Origin: Roseivirga sp. E12
Lineage (GTDB): Bacteria; Bacteroidota; Bacteroidia; Cytophagales; Cyclobacteriaceae
Direction: 5' to 3'
NCBI RefSeq assembly: GCF_017592825.1
Contig: NZ_JAGFMD010000011.1
Coordinates: 1-64,000 of the forward strand
DNA: 64,000 nt
Position numbers and translations under genes: made by a program. Below are positions 26,091 to 34,477 of this stretch, piece by piece. Numbering within the stretch: position 1 is the stretch's first letter; the number at the start of each line of letters is the position of its first letter. The notes beneath the pieces are model-generated. The model ran no database searches and was not told where the DNA came from. It saw only the letters and a program-made list of their open reading frames with translations.

Positions 26091-26127
26091 AAAAAGGAAA
26101 GCCCCGATACATCGGGGCTTTCCTTTT
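26091..26127. terminator. Strong bidirectional terminator
   Basis: A 17-bp perfect stem, AAAAGGAAAGCCCCGAT paired with its complement around an AC loop, with A and T tracts. It follows the S9 peptidase gene by about 35 bases. Confidence 0.9.
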
Positions 26128-26224
26128 ATATCAAGAGAATTGGTTTGGTCCATCGCTGCCAGAGTGAGGGTTAATGAAAGAGTGAATCAATTACACGTAG
26201 GATTCTGATTAGGTCTAGAAGGTT

Positions 26225-26300
26225 AGTCTTTTTAAGGTTAGTGTTGTCGATAGCTTGTGTCATCTACTACTTGGCATGCGCAGTACCTCTTAAAAAGACT
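26225..26300. repeat. Spaced inverted repeat in the 26128-26433 spacer
   Basis: AGTCTTTTTAAG (26225-26236) and CTTAAAAAGACT (26289-26300) are perfect 12-bp complements, 52 nt apart. No ORF lies between. It could be an element end pair or a structured RNA; the rest of this 306-bp spacer shows no gene. Confidence 0.45.
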
Positions 26301-26366
26301 GAAAGCAGTTAACTAGGGCATTGACACCTTAATATTACCGCTAGTCAAGTTCAGTAGTTTTATTTA

Positions 26367-26422
26367 TGCATCATTGTTGCATAAGCCATATGGGTTTTCA
26401 TACTTGCATCATTGTTGCATAA
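26367..26422. promoter_or_regulatory. Two direct copies of an 18-nt operator-like motif
   Basis: TGCATCATTGTTGCATAA occurs exactly at 26367-26384 and 26405-26422 (period 38). Each carries an inverted TGCA-N7-TGCA core, extended to TATGCA/TGCATA in the first copy. They lie just upstream of the ABC ATPase fragment (ATG 26434), as binding sites for a dimeric regulator would. Confidence 0.5.
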
Positions 26423-26433
26423 ATAATAACGAA

Positions 26434-26730
26434 ATGTTGCACGCTCAAAACCTTACCAAAGAGTATTCAGGCATACGCGCTCTTGACAGCCTCAGCCTTA
26501 GTATTGATGCAGGAGATATATACTGCCTGCTAGGTGCAAATGGGGCAGGTAAATCCACTACTATCGACCTGTTTCTGAATTTTATTCACCCTACTTCAGG
26601 TAAGGCCATAGTGGATAAAATGGATGTTCACGAAGAACCTCTTAAGACAAAGGAGGTTATCGCATACATACCTGAAAACTTGAATCTATATGCTGAGTTC
26701 TCAGAAGTTCTAGGGAGTCTAAGTGAGTAA
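26434..26730 (+). pseudogene. Truncated ABC transporter ATPase (N-terminal part only)
   Basis: From ATG 26434 the 98-residue product begins as a normal ABC ATPase (MLHAQNLTKEYSGIRALDSL) with Walker A GANGAGKSTTI, then reaches IPENLNLYAEFS and stops within a few residues (EVLGSLSE). The signature motif, Walker B and H-loop are missing, as is any permease. The closest look is the CcmA/NosF/export type. The next 50 bases before the DUF5916 gene hold no continuation, so the 3' part was deleted. The intact start and repeated operator-like sites upstream suggest loss was recent or the fragment is still transcribed. Confidence 0.75.
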
Positions 26731-26782
26731 AACATGGCTACACTAATGGAAAGGAAAAAACAACTGATACCATTCGCTTGAT

Positions 26783-28987
26783 ATGAGACGACTTTTTACA
26801 CTGCTCTTTGTGTTTATATCTTGTGCCGTTACTCTTACGGCTCAAGATGATGGTAATTTCCCGCCTCCTGAGACTCCATTAGAGATAAGGGCTGTAAAGG
26901 CCACTTCAGGGATCAAAGTAGATGGACTACTGGATGAGGCAGATTGGCAACGAGCTGAACCAATCACTGATTTCTTTAAAATGGAGCCACGTCAGGGAGG
27001 GGACTATAAGTTTCAGACGACAGTACGCGTATTATTCGATGAGAAGAATCTGTATATAGGAGCGTTTTGCCAAGACTCACTAGGCCGAAAGGGTATTAGA
27101 GTACAGGACCTGAGAAGAGATTTTAGCTGGAATGAGAATGATATTTTCGCTGTTCAGCTAGACCCTCAAAATCTAAAGCAATTTGCTGTCTCCTTTCAAA
27201 CAACGCCATACGGCAACCAAAGAGATCTACAAAACTTTAACGACCAAGTAACCGACAACGATTGGAACGCATTATGGACCGTTAGAACCAGTCAGACAGA
27301 AGATGGCTATTATGTAGAGTTCGCCATTCCTTTTAAGTCTTTGCGCTACGATGCCTTCAATGGGCAGGATGTAGCATGGGGTATTACTTTTAACCGTTTA
27401 GCTAGGAGAGAATACGAGCAAACTGTTTTTCCAGCCATACCACAGTCATTTTCTCCGTATAGGATGACGTATGCTGCCAAGCTTACAGGGTTGGAGTTGC
27501 CTGCGCCCAGCGCCAATGTTAGGGTCGAACCTTATACACTCTATCAATATGAGGAACAAAATGTGGGAGAAAATGGTCAGTCCGAAGGAGAGTTCAAGCT
27601 AGGAGGTGATGTCAAATGGGCTGTCAACCCAAACACGGTGGTGGACTTAACTTTCAATACTGATTTTGCCCAGGCGGATGTAGATAGGGCTGTGAATAAC
27701 CTTGAACGTTTCAACATTTTCTTTCCGGAAAGGAGACAGTTTTTTCTGGAAAATTCAGGCATTTGGGCTGGGGGAAGACAAACTTCCATCAGACCATTTT
27801 TTAGTCGAAGGATTGGGCTACAAGGCAACTTTAATTCAGCCACAGCACCAATCGATGCTGGAATGAGATTTACGCTTAGAGATGAAAATAAGGCCATCGC
27901 TGGTTTATATATGCATCAAGCAGAGACGAATAGTTCGGCAGCAGCCAACTTTGCTGTGGCACGCTATTTAAAGAATTATGGGAGAGAGAATAACATTGGT
28001 GTGATGTTTACTCATCGACTGGATGAGCCTTCCAATACACTCAATCTCAGTAGACAAAACAATAGCACCATAACAGTAGATGGCTTGATTAGGCCCTCAA
28101 GTATTTGGTCAATAAACTACTTAGCTAGTGCCTCTATTGACTATGAGACCAATAAAGCCGGTTTTGCCGGACGTTTCTTTGCTGGACGATCATCCAATAA
28201 CTCTTATTGGGGTTGGGTGACAGAGACAACAACTCAAAATTATAACCCAGCAATGGGCTTTGTGAGACAGAAAAATGTTATCCGTCATAACCCAGGTGGT
28301 TATATGATTATAAGGCCTAAGAAACTGCCTTGGATTAGAAGGTGGGATCCAGGCCTGTTTGTTAATTACTATCATGACGCAAGTGATCCTGGAAGTTTTC
28401 AGCAAGCTAATCTGTGGTTATTTCCGGTTTGGATTTTCTTCACCGATGGCAGCTTTCTATCGTATTCAATTTTCCCTACGTGGCAGAATATAAACTTCAA
28501 CTTTGCTCCTCTAGGTATTCAAATTGGTCAAGATGATTACTTCTATACGCGTCACGAAGTTCGCTTCAATTCTGATCAGTCAAAGAAGTGGTCAATAAGC
28601 GGAGGTTATGAATGGGGTGATTTCTATAATGGAAAGAGACAAACAGTAAATTCAGGAGTGAGGATCGCTCCGGACCCTCATATAGCCTTTACTTTTGATT
28701 ATGAATATAACAGGCTGCGAAACCTTGGCGAGGCGGGCGAAAACCTTGAGACTCATCTAAGCACCATTGGGGCTAGGTTTGCGGCTAATCCGCGACTACA
28801 GTTATCGACATTTTATCAGTACAACACCTTCGATGAGCAGGGGAGGTGGAATGTTAGGTTAAGTTGGGAATATCAGCCCCTGTCCTTCGTCTACTTGGTG
28901 TTTAACAATACGCAAATAAGTGGTTTAGAAAATCCTTTTGAAGAACAGCAGTTTATAGCAAAGTTGACATTTCTCAAACAGTTTTGA
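26783..28987 (+). CDS. DUF5916 outer-membrane protein with CBM9-like N-terminal domain
   Basis: The 734-residue protein has a signal peptide (MRRLFTLLFVFISCAVTLTAQ). A carbohydrate-binding-family-9-like sandwich follows (about 35-215: KVDGLLDEADWQRAEPITDFF, FDEKNLYIGAFCQDS, EDGYYVEFAIPFKSLRY). DUF5916 then makes up the rest, with NNLERFNIFFPERRQFFLENSGIW and many amphipathic strands ending in LTFLKQF, the aromatic end of an outer-membrane barrel. The molecular function is unknown. It lies 52 bp after the broken ABC gene. Confidence 0.88.
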   Translation: MRRLFTLLFVFISCAVTLTAQDDGNFPPPETPLEIRAVKATSGIKVDGLLDEADWQRAEPITDFFKMEPRQGGDYKFQTTVRVLFDEKNLYIGAFCQDSLGRKGIRVQDLRRDFSWNENDIFAVQLDPQNLKQFAVSFQTTPYGNQRDLQNFNDQVTDNDWNALWTVRTSQTEDGYYVEFAIPFKSLRYDAFNGQDVAWGITFNRLARREYEQTVFPAIPQSFSPYRMTYAAKLTGLELPAPSANVRVEPYTLYQYEEQNVGENGQSEGEFKLGGDVKWAVNPNTVVDLTFNTDFAQADVDRAVNNLERFNIFFPERRQFFLENSGIWAGGRQTSIRPFFSRRIGLQGNFNSATAPIDAGMRFTLRDENKAIAGLYMHQAETNSSAAANFAVARYLKNYGRENNIGVMFTHRLDEPSNTLNLSRQNNSTITVDGLIRPSSIWSINYLASASIDYETNKAGFAGRFFAGRSSNNSYWGWVTETTTQNYNPAMGFVRQKNVIRHNPGGYMIIRPKKLPWIRRWDPGLFVNYYHDASDPGSFQQANLWLFPVWIFFTDGSFLSYSIFPTWQNINFNFAPLGIQIGQDDYFYTRHEVRFNSDQSKKWSISGGYEWGDFYNGKRQTVNSGVRIAPDPHIAFTFDYEYNRLRNLGEAGENLETHLSTIGARFAANPRLQLSTFYQYNTFDEQGRWNVRLSWEYQPLSFVYLVFNNTQISGLENPFEEQQFIAKLTFLKQF

Positions 28988-29081
28988 TATGGGTGTAATG
29001 GAGTAAGAATCATTGGTTGGGGCCAAACTTGTAGTTATGAATTACTTGGGAGGCTAAAAAGTGTACTTAACATTTGCATCC

Positions 29082-29114
29082 AAAGCGCCAGACCTCATTG
29101 AGGTCTGGCGTTTG
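29082..29114 (+). terminator. Rho-independent terminator
   Basis: CGCCAGACCTCA and TGAGGTCTGGCG pair perfectly, followed by TTTG. It lies about 100 bases after the DUF5916 gene. A small TGACC-TCG-GGTCA repeat follows at 29124-29136. Confidence 0.7.
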
Positions 29115-29208
29115 TCATTAGCATGACCTCGGGTCAAGTAAGCTGACGCCCAATTGAATCTTATGTATATGGTGCGCGTTGTGGTGACGACAACTGAAAA
29201 ACAAAATC

Positions 29209-29946
29209 ATGATCAAAACTATTTTTTTGACTCTTTTTTTACTTTTTACTCTCCACCAGGCGAATGCCCAATCCGATGATAAAGCACAAAAAATAGTTGA
29301 TAAGGCTATTGAGGTGAGTGGGGGTGAACTCTTCAAAACCACCAAAGTATCATTCACCTTTAGAGGGAAGAGTCATTTTGTGGATCAGAATGATAATAAG
29401 CTCTATTACAGCAGAACTTTTGTCGAAGATGGTGACACCATTAAGGATGAATTAGATAATAGCATTTTTAAGAGATACATCAACGGTGCAGACTCAGGTA
29501 AGTCTCAAAGACAATTGAGCCGAGCTTTCGAAGATGTCAATGCAGTTTCATATTTCGCCATGCTACCCTATAAGCTAAATGACCAAGCCGTTGTGAAACA
29601 ACATATTGGTGAGGTAGTGATTAAAAGTGCGACTTATGACAAAGTGAAAGTGACTTTTAAGGGAGAAGGGTCAGGAGATAGTCCAGATAATGTGTTCTAC
29701 TATTGGTTTAATCGCAAAACTGGCTTTATGGAATTCTTGGCTTACAATAAAGGAGGAAATAGGTTTCGCACTGCCTACAATCAACGTTTTGTTGATGGAA
29801 TTCGCTTTGCCGACTACATAAACTTCTCTGGCGGAGATTACAGCAATAGGGACATCAGCGAATACGATAAACTATATAATGAGGGTAAGCTGAAAGAGTT
29901 GTCCCGTATTATCCTTGAAGATGTGAAAGTAGAAAAGAAGAACTAA
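29209..29946 (+). CDS. Secreted protein, DUF6503-like
   Basis: The 245-residue protein has a signal peptide (MIKTIFLTLFLLFTLHQANAQ). The mature part has KIVDKAIEVSGGELFKTTKVSFTFRGKSHFVDQ, YYWFNRKTGFMEFLAY and FRTAYNQRFVDGIRFADYINF, a LolA-like half-barrel layout seen in a Bacteroidota family often mis-named deoxyribose-phosphate aldolase. It lacks the aldolase active-site lysine context, so I do not use that name. Its last four bases overlap the convergent small gene at 29943. Confidence 0.65.
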   Translation: MIKTIFLTLFLLFTLHQANAQSDDKAQKIVDKAIEVSGGELFKTTKVSFTFRGKSHFVDQNDNKLYYSRTFVEDGDTIKDELDNSIFKRYINGADSGKSQRQLSRAFEDVNAVSYFAMLPYKLNDQAVVKQHIGEVVIKSATYDKVKVTFKGEGSGDSPDNVFYYWFNRKTGFMEFLAYNKGGNRFRTAYNQRFVDGIRFADYINFSGGDYSNRDISEYDKLYNEGKLKELSRIILEDVKVEKKN

Positions 29947-30182
29947 TCCTCATCAAAAAACCACATATCACACCTGTCCTGGTTCCAGCCCTTTAAGTCT
30001 TTTTCATATTGATCGAGGAAGTTATCTATTGCCTCTGCACCACTAATCGCATTGGTATTTTCCTTTAATCTTGAAGAAGCATCAGAAGATTCAAAGATAA
30101 GGTGGGGGACGGTCATGCCTTCTAACCTTTCCTTCCACCTGGATGCATGAGCTGAATTCTTGGGGTGGTTAATAATGATCAT
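29943..30182 (-). CDS. Small hypothetical protein coupled to the deaminase gene
   Basis: The 79-residue soluble, acidic protein starts MIIINHPKNSAHASRWKERL and ends DRCDMWFFDED. The first strand/helix resembles the start of thioredoxin-fold or ArsC-like proteins, but no cysteine pair is present, so the fold is uncertain. Its ATG overlaps the deaminase stop by four bases (ATGA), which supports translation. Confidence 0.6.
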   Translation of the reverse strand: MIIINHPKNSAHASRWKERLEGMTVPHLIFESSDASSRLKENTNAISGAEAIDNFLDQYEKDLKGWNQDRCDMWFFDED

Positions 30183-30649
30183 TTTTTTGACTTTAATTGC
30201 TTGTACTCATTATTCAAGTCACTGCAATCTGTTTTCATAAACCCTCCAATTATCTCGGGAGTGGGTCCCCAGTGAGCTACTGTTGTGGTTTGTAAAACAT
30301 CAAATCCGGAAGTATGGCCACCAACGTCTTGTACAGGAAGACCATATACTACCTTTTCAATTTGATAATGCCTGATGGCATAAGAACACATTAAACATGG
30401 CTCGTGGGTGGTATAAAGTGTAGTGCCTGGAAGTTTATTGGTGTCTAATTTTGCCAAAGCATCTCGAATTGCCTCTATCTCGGCATGGAAAGTAATATCG
30501 TTTTTGGTTTTACCAAGTTCAAGTCCTTCACCAATAACCTGACCGTATTGAGAGATCACTGAGCCAACGGGAGAATTGCCCAACTTCATAGCATCGTGTC
30601 CAAGTTCGATTGCTCGTTTCATAAATTGAGCTTCTGTATTCTCAGGCAT
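30179..30649 (-). CDS. Nucleoside/cytidine deaminase-like zinc enzyme
   Basis: The 156-residue CDA-fold protein shows zinc ligands in HAEIEAIRDAL (His-Ala-Glu) and EPCLMCSYAI (PCxxC), with the conserved start FMKRAIELGHDAMKLGNSPVGSVI. It resembles guanine deaminase and tRNA adenosine deaminase relatives, but the substrate loop (HTSGFDVLQ) is not one I can assign. It sits in a three-gene operon with a PPOX-family protein upstream (TAATG overlap) and the small gene downstream. Confidence 0.85.
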   Translation of the reverse strand: MPENTEAQFMKRAIELGHDAMKLGNSPVGSVISQYGQVIGEGLELGKTKNDITFHAEIEAIRDALAKLDTNKLPGTTLYTTHEPCLMCSYAIRHYQIEKVVYGLPVQDVGGHTSGFDVLQTTTVAHWGPTPEIIGGFMKTDCSDLNNEYKQLKSKK

Positions 30650-31233
30650 TAGACTTTGCTTAGTTCTTCTAACAAATCAGGGTGTTGTTTTACCAAGTCT
30701 TTCATCTGGTCTATCGTGAACTTGGGAGTAATATGCTGTGGACAGTTCCAATCAAAGCCCTTGATGTGAAAGACAATGATTCGCTCAGCCTTGGCCTTGT
30801 AGCTCGGGTCAGATACAATTTCTAACAAGTCTGGATTTTCATCTGGGTCAAGAATTTCTGTCTCTGCCCAAATTTTAAGCCTGGTGCGTGTTGAGTAATC
30901 AAGAAGAATAAGTGCTACTTTCTTAGTGGATTTTAAATTTCCAGTACTGATGTACTGCATGTTGCCACTAAAGTCTGCATAGGCAAGGGCCTGTGAATCT
31001 ATCGTCTTCAAGAATCCAGTTGGCCCACCTCTGAACTGAACATAAGGCCATCCATTTTCCCCTACAGTAGACATGTAAAAGCCATGCTGTTGATCAATAA
31101 AATTAGTTTCTCTCAGGGAAAGCTTGAATTGATCTTTTTCCTCCATCCGAGCATAAGATATTCTGGATCCTCGAACCTCTTGCTCAGCTTTTACACTATC
31201 AGTGAACGCAAAATTTGTAAAGTTCTTTGCCAT
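30649..31233 (-). CDS. Pyridoxamine 5'-phosphate oxidase-family flavoprotein
   Basis: The 194-residue split-barrel protein shows GFYMSTVGENGWPYVQFRGGPTGFLKTIDSQALAYADFSGNMQYISTGNL and LILLDYSTRTRLKIWAETEI, typical of the general FMN-binding PPOX family rather than PdxH itself. The probable role is reduction or detoxification of a small molecule. It is the first gene of the operon with the deaminase. Confidence 0.85.
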   Translation of the reverse strand: MAKNFTNFAFTDSVKAEQEVRGSRISYARMEEKDQFKLSLRETNFIDQQHGFYMSTVGENGWPYVQFRGGPTGFLKTIDSQALAYADFSGNMQYISTGNLKSTKKVALILLDYSTRTRLKIWAETEILDPDENPDLLEIVSDPSYKAKAERIIVFHIKGFDWNCPQHITPKFTIDQMKDLVKQHPDLLEELSKV

Positions 31234-31288
31234 ATTAGTTTATTATGATCCCTGGTTGATATGACAACCGGGGATCTGTTTCAATGAT

Positions 31289-32281
31289 TCATTTAAACTT
31301 GTTCTTTCTCATAAACTTTCTAATGTGTTTGGCGATGGCCACACCTTCTTCCTCTAGGGCGAAGTGCCCCGTATTAAGCAAGTGGAAGTCTACGTTCTTC
31401 AAGTCGTTCTTATAGGGGTGCGCGCCTGATGCTGGAAAGATCTGGTCATTTTGACCCCAGACTATGAGTACTGGAGGCTGATAGTGTTTAAGGTATTGTT
31501 GCCATTTAGGGTATAGCTTTACGTTGGTTCTGTAGTCATAGAATAAGGCCAACTGAATTTCATTGTTTTCTGGTTTAGAGAGGTGCTGCATATCAATTAA
31601 CCAGTTGTCGGGGCTAATTGTGCTGCTGTCCTGAACACCATGAGTATACTGCCATTTCAGGCCATCAATTGAATGAAACGCTTCTAACGGTTTGCTATTT
31701 TCAGTTGTGTAATTGTTCCAATAGTTTCTTAAAGGGTTCCAGAAATCGGCTAGGCCATCCTCATATGCATTACCGTTCTGTATGATCAAACCTTGTACTC
31801 TTTCAGGATGCTTGGTTGCAATTCTATAACCAACAGGAGCTCCGTAATCCATTAAGTAAATGCTATACCTATCTATTTTTAATGCAGTTAGGAACGCATC
31901 TACAACCTGTGCCAGATTGTCGAAAGTATAATCAAAGTCACGCATAAGAGGTTGGTCGCTTTTACCATAGCCCGGGTAATCGGGGGCAACTAAGTGATAG
32001 TCGTCAGACAAATCTCTGATCAGGTTTCTAAACATGTAAGAGGAGGTAGGGTAGCCATGTAGAAGTATTATCGTAGGCTTATCTTTGGAACCTGCCTCTC
32101 TATAAAAGATATTGATACCATTCACTTCAATGGTTTTATGAAGTACAGGCTCGGTTTTAGTCACTGATGCCTGTGTATTTACTACTGAACCAATCAATAG
32201 CAATAATGTGAGTAATTGGACTTTTATGCTGTGATGGCTCCAAACCTTGTTTGCATTCCATCTTGTTGTTTTTGTTTTCAT
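31289..32281 (-). CDS. Alpha/beta hydrolase, haloalkane dehalogenase/epoxide hydrolase-like
   Basis: The 330-residue protein has a long basic N-terminus and one hydrophobic segment (VQLLTLLLLIGSVVNTQAS), a likely signal peptide. Motifs are the oxyanion HGYPTSSYMF, an aspartate nucleophile in LMDYGAPVG (not the serine of esterases), the acid in VWGQNDQIFP and the catalytic His in NTGHFALEEEG. The Asp nucleophile points to dehalogenase or epoxide hydrolase chemistry. A perfect 18-bp palindrome at 32293 lies directly upstream of the start, and the TetR gene immediately precedes it. Confidence 0.85.
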   Translation of the reverse strand: MKTKTTRWNANKVWSHHSIKVQLLTLLLLIGSVVNTQASVTKTEPVLHKTIEVNGINIFYREAGSKDKPTIILLHGYPTSSYMFRNLIRDLSDDYHLVAPDYPGYGKSDQPLMRDFDYTFDNLAQVVDAFLTALKIDRYSIYLMDYGAPVGYRIATKHPERVQGLIIQNGNAYEDGLADFWNPLRNYWNNYTTENSKPLEAFHSIDGLKWQYTHGVQDSSTISPDNWLIDMQHLSKPENNEIQLALFYDYRTNVKLYPKWQQYLKHYQPPVLIVWGQNDQIFPASGAHPYKNDLKNVDFHLLNTGHFALEEEGVAIAKHIRKFMRKNKFK

Positions 32282-32292
32282 GATATTGTTAA

Positions 32293-32310
32293 TTACCGAA
32301 CGTTCGGTAA
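32293..32310. promoter_or_regulatory. TetR-type operator upstream of the hydrolase gene
   Basis: TTACCGAACGTTCGGTAA is a perfect 18-bp palindrome 12 bases upstream of the hydrolase ATG. Its core CCGAACGTTCGG recurs upstream of the TetR gene at 32921. Confidence 0.85.
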
Positions 32311-32329
32311 AATATTATTGTAAATTTTT

Positions 32330-32887
32330 TTAACGATACATTTTGAGGATTTGATTAAGACTCTGTTGAAAAGGAGAGGTGTCATTCATGCCCTTCGATA
32401 AGATTAGGGCACCTTGTACTCGAATGATAACTTCCTGAGCTAACTGACTTGCTTTTGCACTATCGAATCCTCTGTCTAACCCTAGTGCTTTGAAACCATC
32501 GATCCAAAATCGAAAGTTCTCCTCAATTTGAGAACCGAATGTGGGTAAGCTTGCTTCTGTGGTCATTGCTTTAAGAATACATGTAGAATTGCCGTTATCA
32601 TATAGGGCGTTGATGTTCTCTATTACCAAAGCGATTCTTTCTTGCGGAGTGAGGTCTTTATTGATAAGTACGTTGTATATATGGTCCTCATTCCAAACCT
32701 TAACATAATCGAGCACTGCTTCTGCTATTTCCTGCTTACCTCTTGGAAACCGATGATACAGACTTGCCTTTTTAAGGCCTGTGGCTTCGGATAGGTCCAT
32801 CAAACTGGAACCCTCAAATCCCTTTGCTCTTAGAACAGACATAAGGCCTTCCATTAAATGTTGATGGTCTACTTTTTTAGGTCGCAT
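32330..32887 (-). CDS. TetR/AcrR family repressor
   Basis: The 185-residue regulator has an N-terminal helix-turn-helix (LMEGLMSVLRAKGFEGSSLMDLSEATGLKKASLYHRFPRGKQEIAEAVL, about 10-57) and a helical ligand domain. Matching palindromes flank the gene on both sides, one before itself and one before the hydrolase, so it probably controls both. The inducer is likely a hydrolase substrate or a related toxic compound. Confidence 0.9.
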   Translation of the reverse strand: MRPKKVDHQHLMEGLMSVLRAKGFEGSSLMDLSEATGLKKASLYHRFPRGKQEIAEAVLDYVKVWNEDHIYNVLINKDLTPQERIALVIENINALYDNGNSTCILKAMTTEASLPTFGSQIEENFRFWIDGFKALGLDRGFDSAKASQLAQEVIIRVQGALILSKGMNDTSPFQQSLNQILKMYR

Positions 32888-32917
32888 GGTGGTTCAACCA
32901 ACGAGCAACTGAAATAG

Positions 32918-32935
32918 TTTCCGAACGTTCGGTAA
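32918..32935. promoter_or_regulatory. TetR-type operator upstream of the repressor gene
   Basis: CCGAACGTTCGG (32921-32932) is perfect and the flanks TTT..TAA extend it with one mismatch. It lies 31 bases upstream of the TetR ATG and is nearly identical to the site at 32293, indicating autoregulation. Confidence 0.8.
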
Positions 32936-32948
32936 ATTTTAAATTTCC

Positions 32949-33518
32949 TTAAGAAATCTGTATGTCGTACTTAGATAGAAGCCCCGGGAGTTCTGATGAG
33001 GAAACCATCATTTTCTTAATTTGGTTGGTCTCAGGATCAATAGTGTAGCCCGTAGAAGATCGCAGATCAGTTTTGATTAGGACAGTGTTCTCGAAAACTG
33101 CTCCAGTGAGGTCACAATTCTTAAATACAGCTTCTGTTAAGTCGGTTTCAACAAAGTCCACTTCCTTAAGACTGCAGTCCTCGAATTGAATTTTCTTTAA
33201 GACGAGTTTATAGAAGGAGGAAAGGTCCAATTGGCATCCAATGAAGCTCATTTCCAACAAAAACGCATTGCATCTATCGAAATGTAATCCCAGCAATTTG
33301 CAAGTGTTGAAACTTACGGTTTTAAAGCTTGTGGACAAGAGTTTCGCTGATGTTAGATCGCAATCCTTAAAGTTGCATTCTAAGAAACTGATATTGGACA
33401 GGTCTACATTTGAAAAGCTGCATCCAATAAATTCACAGTATTCATAGTCTGCAAGCTGAAATTTCTCCGATGAGAAATCTACATTCCTGAACTCCCTGTC
33501 CTCTATAATCTCTTTCAT
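32949..33518 (-). CDS. Pentapeptide-repeat protein, Qnr/McbG-like
   Basis: The 189-residue protein is made of A(D/N)LxX-type repeats from about residue 10 to 155 (CEFIGCSFSNVDLSNISFLECNFKDCDLTSAKLL...FEDCSLKEVDFVETDLTEAVFKNCDLTGAVF), a right-handed square beta helix. The C-terminal DLRSSTGYTIDPETNQIKK resembles the cap of Qnr-like proteins that mimic DNA and protect gyrase. It overlaps the upstream AraC-GyrI-like gene by four bases. Gyrase protection is inference; other pentapeptide proteins have unknown roles. Confidence 0.85.
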   Translation of the reverse strand: MKEIIEDREFRNVDFSSEKFQLADYEYCEFIGCSFSNVDLSNISFLECNFKDCDLTSAKLLSTSFKTVSFNTCKLLGLHFDRCNAFLLEMSFIGCQLDLSSFYKLVLKKIQFEDCSLKEVDFVETDLTEAVFKNCDLTGAVFENTVLIKTDLRSSTGYTIDPETNQIKKMMVSSSELPGLLSKYDIQIS

Positions 33519-34399
33519 TCTGTGGCTTTAGTGAGTTTGATTGGCAGAAAGATAAACAACTCTGATTCTGGGTTCTCTGGACCGAGATAAACTTTTGGGT
33601 AGTGTTCGAAATGGTCACGGTTGTCTATTTCATACTTTGTATTTGGGAGCCAAGTACTGTAGATGTATTCAAAACTCATTTGCACATTTTTCTTGCCGCC
33701 CTTATGCATGAATCTGGCATAAAGTCCACCGGAAAGGTTATAAACAACCATTTCTTCGGGAATCTCTTCTTGTGAGGAAACTTCAACAGTCGCCCATTTA
33801 CCAATCATTGCGCTAGGCGTAAACTGGCTGACTTTGAGGTTTTTATAATCACTGACTCCAAAGCGTCCATTGTTTATGGTATTCTTGATTTCATGTTGCC
33901 TTCTGCGGAATACAGTCCAGAGCATAGGGATATTATTTTGTACCATGGATGTCTTACAGTGAAGTCCGACAAGATTCCTTGCTGGCTCAATAACAATCTC
34001 TGGCTCCAGAGATATCTTGTTTTGAAGATGTTCAATTCTATCCAAAGTGAGCGGACTTCTGCTATGGGCCAGGATGTTGACACCGTTTTTTCGATACTCA
34101 TTAGGAGTCATTCCATAAACACCTTTGAAGGACCGTGTAAACGCCTCTTGAGAGTCGAATCGGTGATTTATGGCTATTTGTAGAATGCTTTCCTGAGAAG
34201 AAATGAGTTTGGCTGCCGATAGCGTGATTCTTCTTCGTCTGATGTAATCAGCCACTCTATCTCCTGTATGTTTTTTAAATACCCTAGAGAAATGATATTT
34301 GGATAGGCACGCTACTTCTGAGATAAGGTCTAGAGATAGACCATCCTGAAGATGGGCTTCTATGAAGGCAATGGATCTTTCTATACTCGCTCTACTCAT
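33515..34399 (-). CDS. AraC family regulator with GyrI-like effector domain
   Basis: The 294-residue protein has two N-terminal helix-turn-helix motifs (SLDLISEVACLSKYHFSRVFKKHTG and SILQIAINHRFDSQEAFTRSFKGVYGMTPNEYR, about 20-102) and a C-terminal GyrI/Rob-like domain (about 130-292: EIVIEPARNLVGLHCKT, GLYARFMHKGGK, STWLPNTKYEID, FEHYP). This Rob/BmrR-like layout senses drugs or small lipophilic compounds. It is coupled to the pentapeptide gene, which it probably regulates. Confidence 0.9.
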   Translation of the reverse strand: MSRASIERSIAFIEAHLQDGLSLDLISEVACLSKYHFSRVFKKHTGDRVADYIRRRRITLSAAKLISSQESILQIAINHRFDSQEAFTRSFKGVYGMTPNEYRKNGVNILAHSRSPLTLDRIEHLQNKISLEPEIVIEPARNLVGLHCKTSMVQNNIPMLWTVFRRRQHEIKNTINNGRFGVSDYKNLKVSQFTPSAMIGKWATVEVSSQEEIPEEMVVYNLSGGLYARFMHKGGKKNVQMSFEYIYSTWLPNTKYEIDNRDHFEHYPKVYLGPENPESELFIFLPIKLTKATE

Positions 34400-34477
34400 A
34401 TGTCCTTTTTACGAAGCAATGATAGTTCGAATCGCTGAATCCGCTTTGATAGAAGTTGCTGAATTTGAGATTATGGA

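Noticed and set aside
29209-29946. Deoxyribose-phosphate aldolase
   Set aside because: A frequent database label for this Bacteroidota family, but the sequence has a signal peptide and no TIM-barrel or Schiff-base lysine motif.
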